NCBI GenBank assembly: GCA_016789745.1
Contig: JAEUQF010000011.1
Span: 1 to 46,049 of the forward strand
Reading direction: 5' to 3'
Source of the DNA: Bryobacterales bacterium
GTDB taxonomy: Bacteria > Acidobacteriota > Terriglobia > Bryobacterales > Bryobacteraceae
Length of the DNA stretch: 46,049 nt
In this document: in pieces, positions 42,859 to 46,049 of the stretch
How the letters are laid out: every line of letters begins with the position of its first letter
Position numbering within the stretch: the first letter of the stretch is position 1
Made by a program: the position numbers and the translations under genes
The notes under the pieces: generated by a model
Seen by the model: the letters and a program-made list of their open reading frames with translations, nothing else
The model's database searches: none
What the model was told of the DNA's origin: nothing

Positions 42859-44169
42859 TCACATGGGTGCGGGCCCCAAGACCTCCGCGGTGGTCTTTAC
42901 GATTTTGCTCCCCACCCTTACCTCGATCGTCACTGTCCCCAGCGGCCAGTTTTGCGGGACCATCGCCTCCAGGCGTTCAGGACTTGCCGTCAACAGCGGC
43001 ACCGGCACGCCGTCCACCAGCAGTTCCGCGCCGGCCAAGCCTCGCTGTCCCTGCTCGGCGCGCGCCACGCCTTCGGCCAACTGACAGCCCTCGATAGCAA
43101 ACCGCCGTCCCGGCCGCAGGCCCGGCTCCCCGGTCTCCGCGTTCCGAACCCCCTGCAGCGCGATCAGCGGCTCCCGCACCGCGATCCGCCGCACCCGTTC
43201 GGCATCGCTCACATACACCCCTCCGCAGTTCACTGCAATGCCGTTGAGCGCGGCAAAAGAAGCCTCCTTCGCCGGCCCACCATCCCCGCGCGACTCTTCC
43301 AACCCGCTGCCGGCAAACACGTCCATCGCTCCATCCACGGCCGCCACCCGGTAAACCTGCAGCCGGAATGAGTCCGCAATGTAAAGGTTCCCCGCCACAT
43401 CCACCGCAATGTGGGCGGGCTTAGCCAATGCCTCCGGATGCAGGGACCCGCCAGCTACAGTCTCTATCCCGCCCCCAGGCAAAAATCGCCGTACCCGCCG
43501 CGATTCCGCATCCGCCACCCAAATGCGTCCCAGACGGTCCTGCGCCAGCGCCGTCACAAATTGGAAGCGCGCTGCCGCGGCGGCCCCGCCGTCACCTTCA
43601 TCGCCCGGCTCGTCGCTTCCCGCCAGCGTCCGCACCGTGCCATCGGCTTCCCACCGCTGCACGCGCAGGAAGTCCGAGAACAACACCCCGCTGCGGCCGG
43701 CTTCGCCAGCCAGCACCGGCACCGCGCGATCCAGCAGCACCGCCTTCAGGGTGCCCGCCGCATCCACCGCCAGCAGCCCTCCGGATTCGGCCAGATACAG
43801 CTTACCGTCAGCCGCGCTCCAGGCCACCCCATGCAGTTGGATGAACGGCGACCGCAGCGCCGACCCCTCCTGGAGTGGATTGATCTCGCCACTTCCGGCC
43901 ACCGTACCGATGACGCCGCGCGCGTCCACCCGCCGGATCCGATTGTTCGAGTAATCCACCAGGAACAGGTCTCCGGTGTCGGGGCGCAAGGCCAATGCCC
44001 GCGGCCCATCCAGCATGGCCTGACGCGCATCGCCGCCGTCGCCCGCAAATCCAGCGGCTCCCATGCCGGCGACCGTTTCAATCACCTGCGCGTTCGCTCC
44101 ACCCACGCCCACCCCAAGCACCACCCACATTAGCAGCCACCAAGCGCTGCCCGAACCGTGCCGTTTCAT
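42859..44169 (-). CDS. NHL-repeat exported protein with Solibacter-type C-terminal domain
   Basis: 436 residues from ATG 44169, preceded by AAGGAGG. Signal peptide MKRHGSGSAWWLLMWVVLG ending ANA. Residues ~28-330 are NHL-type beta-propeller repeats (DGPRALALRPDTGDLFLVDY, LAQDRLGRIWVADAESRRVR, AHIAVDVAGNLYIADSFRLQ). The last ~100 residues resemble the TIGR03437-type C-terminal domain multiplied in Solibacter: RNAETGEPGLRPGRRFAI, LLVDGVPVPLLTASPERL and VPQNWPLGTVTIEV. Surface or secreted binding protein; ligand unknown. Confidence 0.85.
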   Translation of the reverse strand: MKRHGSGSAWWLLMWVVLGVGVGGANAQVIETVAGMGAAGFAGDGGDARQAMLDGPRALALRPDTGDLFLVDYSNNRIRRVDARGVIGTVAGSGEINPLQEGSALRSPFIQLHGVAWSAADGKLYLAESGGLLAVDAAGTLKAVLLDRAVPVLAGEAGRSGVLFSDFLRVQRWEADGTVRTLAGSDEPGDEGDGGAAAAARFQFVTALAQDRLGRIWVADAESRRVRRFLPGGGIETVAGGSLHPEALAKPAHIAVDVAGNLYIADSFRLQVYRVAAVDGAMDVFAGSGLEESRGDGGPAKEASFAALNGIAVNCGGVYVSDAERVRRIAVREPLIALQGVRNAETGEPGLRPGRRFAIEGCQLAEGVARAEQGQRGLAGAELLVDGVPVPLLTASPERLEAMVPQNWPLGTVTIEVRVGSKIVKTTAEVLGPAPM

Positions 44170-44196
44170 GACGCCTCCTTGCAGAATCACCGGTTT

Positions 44197-45318
44197 TCAG
44201 ACTGCCTCCGCACTACCGCCAAACAGCGCCATCAGTACCTCCAACGCCTGCGCGGCGTTGCTGCCGATCTCCCGGATCTTGCGCTTCTGCGGTTCCAGAA
44301 TCAGCCCGCTCCAAGCCATCTGCGGATCCAGCACCGCCGGGAAGCGCTCCACCGTACCCATGCGCGGGTTGTTCGTGATGATCGAATGCCCCTTCTCCGA
44401 CAACGCCTTGTTCAACGTGAACGCCAAGTCCACCCCAATATCGGGGCCCGCCCGGCCCGTCTGCGGCGTCAGCGACAACAGGTAGTTGGCCACCAGAATC
44501 CCGAACAAATGCCCGGCCAGCACATCGGCCGACCCCATCCATTCATCAATCGGACGCACCGGAGGCCGCACGATCAGGGTCTTGGTCGCAGCTACCAGAA
44601 ACCCTCGCTTCTGATCGGCCGAGCTACCGCGGTTGTCCACAAACACCTGCATGAACTTCTCGTTCAGCTCCCCGGCCAGCGTGAGAAACACCTGTTCCAA
44701 GTTCCGCCCCAGGCGCTCGGCGCTGAAGTCCTCCGTCAGCGCCTGCGGCGGCACGCCAGGCAGTCCTACCCCTACCGGCGCGGCTCCCGATCCGGTTCCT
44801 GGCGCTGTCGGCGCGGCCGCAGTTCCACTTGGCGTCAACTGCCCCGTGACGGCTCCCGCCACTGCCGGCAGGCGATGCTCAGTGATGTCGTTCAGGATGA
44901 AGCGCCGTACCGTTGCCCGCTCGATCATCCGGTTCATCGCTTCCATCGAGTCATTGCCGCTTGCTAAGGCCTTCGAAAGCATGCGGTCATCCAACGTACG
45001 GTTCACCTGCTGCAGCGAGTCGATGCGAAGCGTCTTGTAAGCCTCGCTCAGGTACGGCGCCACCAGCCCCATCAGGATGGAAGTCGCCATGTTGATGCGG
45101 GCCTGCAACTCGGCTGCGGCCTGCGCTCGGGCCGCCCGCCGCGTTTCGGCTTCCCGCTTGGCAGCATCAAAGCGAGCCTTCGCCGTTTCAAACCCATTGG
45201 CGAACGGGATCACGTAGTTTGCCTTCCACTTGTTCACGCGGAACAGCAGATCGGTATTGAATAGGGCACGGTCGGTGAGATAAGTATCGATGCGATTTGC
45301 CATCAGGCTTACAGACAT
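44197..45318 (-). CDS. Unrecognised helical protein
   Basis: 373 residues from ATG 45318, with GGAGG eight bases upstream, so it is clearly expressed as a gene. No signal peptide. Residues ~40-75 form a coiled-coil (FETAKARFDAAKREAETRRA), then a helical part with an amphipathic NMATSILMGLVAPYLSEAYK. A Pro/Gly/Ala linker occupies ~158-195. The C-terminal half (FMQVFVDNRGSSADQ, GILVANYLLSLTPQTG, DIGVDLAFTLNKALSEKGHS) is mixed alpha/beta. No Cys was seen. The overall look recalls structural or baseplate-type proteins, but no family was recognised. Confidence 0.7.
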   Translation of the reverse strand: MSVSLMANRIDTYLTDRALFNTDLLFRVNKWKANYVIPFANGFETAKARFDAAKREAETRRAARAQAAAELQARINMATSILMGLVAPYLSEAYKTLRIDSLQQVNRTLDDRMLSKALASGNDSMEAMNRMIERATVRRFILNDITEHRLPAVAGAVTGQLTPSGTAAAPTAPGTGSGAAPVGVGLPGVPPQALTEDFSAERLGRNLEQVFLTLAGELNEKFMQVFVDNRGSSADQKRGFLVAATKTLIVRPPVRPIDEWMGSADVLAGHLFGILVANYLLSLTPQTGRAGPDIGVDLAFTLNKALSEKGHSIITNNPRMGTVERFPAVLDPQMAWSGLILEPQKRKIREIGSNAAQALEVLMALFGGSAEAV

Positions 45319-45427
45319 TTAGCGGGCCTCCGAAACCTATCGCGGGTTTTATGCCCCCACTCCATCATTTTGGTTCGATATGATACTTTTCACCATGCGT
45401 TCGCGCAGGAGTATAAGTAGGCACCCG

Positions 45428-46048
45428 CTACCGGGCCGCCCGCGGCGCCACCCGCCGGAACACCTTCGTGGCCCCGGTCTCCCGCACTAACTCCCACCCC
45501 ACCGGCGTCTGCTCCCGCCACGCTTCGATCTGCCGCAACAGGAATGGATCCTCCGCAAACCCCGGCGACGCATGCACCACCAGGTGCGTCGCCGGCGATG
45601 GCTCCAGCCGCCACGCGAAATCGGCCGCAGTACCCAGCGGCTCCCGTGAGCCTGCGTAGAACAGAGCATAGGGCTCCGTGGCGAACGCCCGTACCGCCTG
45701 CCGCCCGGTGGCCAGGAAGTACACCGGATCCAACGCACCCATAAACACAACCTCTCCCTCGCCGCCGGCCGACACCGCCCGCACACTCTCGTTCAGGTCC
45801 CGCCAATGGCTGAACCGGTACCGCGGCAGCGACAGGCATTGATCCTCCAGGCTATCCCGCACTACGCGGACGCTCGCCGTCAGCCCGCAGGCAAACGCGG
45901 CCGCGAACAACAACGCCAGCACGGCACCCCCTCGCCGTTGCCGCCGCAACCCCTCCACTACCAGGAACAGCCATAGCGGCAGCAGCACCACCACGAACCG
46001 GAACGGCTGCCAGAGCCACATCATCGCAATGCCGCCATAGGCGGCGAT
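45428..46048 (-). CDS. C-terminal end of membrane glycosyltransferase-like protein (partial)
   Basis: The frame stays open to the window edge (IAAYGGIAMMWLWQPF), so the internal ATG at 46024 is not the start. Two membrane helices are visible (FRFVVVLLPLWLFLVV and GAVLALLFAAAFACGL), followed by a ~150-residue periplasmic domain (VVFMGALDPVYFLATGRQAV). The layout, multiple helices then a C-terminal soluble domain, matches GT39/ArnT-like polyprenol-sugar transferases. Start and active site lie outside the window. Confidence 0.55.
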   Translation of the reverse strand: MAAYGGIAMMWLWQPFRFVVVLLPLWLFLVVEGLRRQRRGGAVLALLFAAAFACGLTASVRVVRDSLEDQCLSLPRYRFSHWRDLNESVRAVSAGGEGEVVFMGALDPVYFLATGRQAVRAFATEPYALFYAGSREPLGTAADFAWRLEPSPATHLVVHASPGFAEDPFLLRQIEAWREQTPVGWELVRETGATKVFRRVAPRAAR

Positions 46049-46049
46049 C

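Overview
The window looks like chromosomal DNA of a high-GC Acidobacteriota bacterium, most likely of the Solibacter/Bryobacter group. This is inferred from the mix of genes: an orphan terminase pair of the kind common in that group, an NHL protein ending in a Solibacter-type C-terminal domain, a PEP-CTERM exported protein, a quinoprotein dehydrogenase with a haem-c insert, an N-terminally extended Hfq and many secreted single-copy enzymes. No tRNA, rRNA or CRISPR array was seen.

Layout. 1-1.2 kb: a DUF4198 protein cut by the window edge, coupled to an FmdE-like protein. 1.4-3.7 kb: a decayed terminase large subunit with at least three lesions, and its upstream partner, whose C-terminus may also be shifted. 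4-6 kb: a tyrosine recombinase, a zinc-finger-like fragment and a RelE-like remnant. 6.3-12.1 kb: an accessory block with visibly lower GC. It holds a soluble histidine kinase fused to a xylose-isomerase-type TIM barrel, a single-domain receiver, and on the opposite strand a KAP-type transmembrane P-loop NTPase coupled to a two-helix membrane protein. 12.5-13.5 kb: an Rpn-type PD-(D/E)XK gene with a frameshift near its 3' end. 13.4-15.9 kb: a three-gene RNA-repair-like operon (SAM methyltransferase, RNA ligase, HD-polynucleotide kinase) with overlapping stops and starts.

15.9-26.9 kb is metabolic and exported housekeeping: two pirins and an EamA permease, a four-gene minus-strand operon (galT, a lipoprotein galM, an amidohydrolase, a serine hydrolase), a permuted ATP-grasp-like protein and two exported proteins. 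27.0-27.4 kb holds a short minus-strand transcription unit with a good promoter, a strong Shine-Dalgarno, a 15-codon ORF ending in an in-frame TGA that could be recoded, and a terminator. 27.4-37.8 kb: alpha/beta hydrolase, MFS permease, double GNAT, DUF72, hfq, acyl-CoA thioesterase, TPR, PGPGW, PilZ, MrfA-like helicase, methyltransferase. 37.8-46 kb: PEP-CTERM protein, quinoprotein, membrane protein, aldo/keto reductase, NHL protein, an unrecognised helical protein and the end of a membrane glycosyltransferase-like gene.

Two composite repeats fill the gaps between convergent genes at about 31.0-31.55 and 37.8-38.1 kb. One of their modules is also inserted in the dead terminase, which suggests a dispersed palindromic element family. 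The best candidates for an undescribed system are the TIM-barrel kinase/receiver/KAP/2TM block and the RNA-repair operon beside it.
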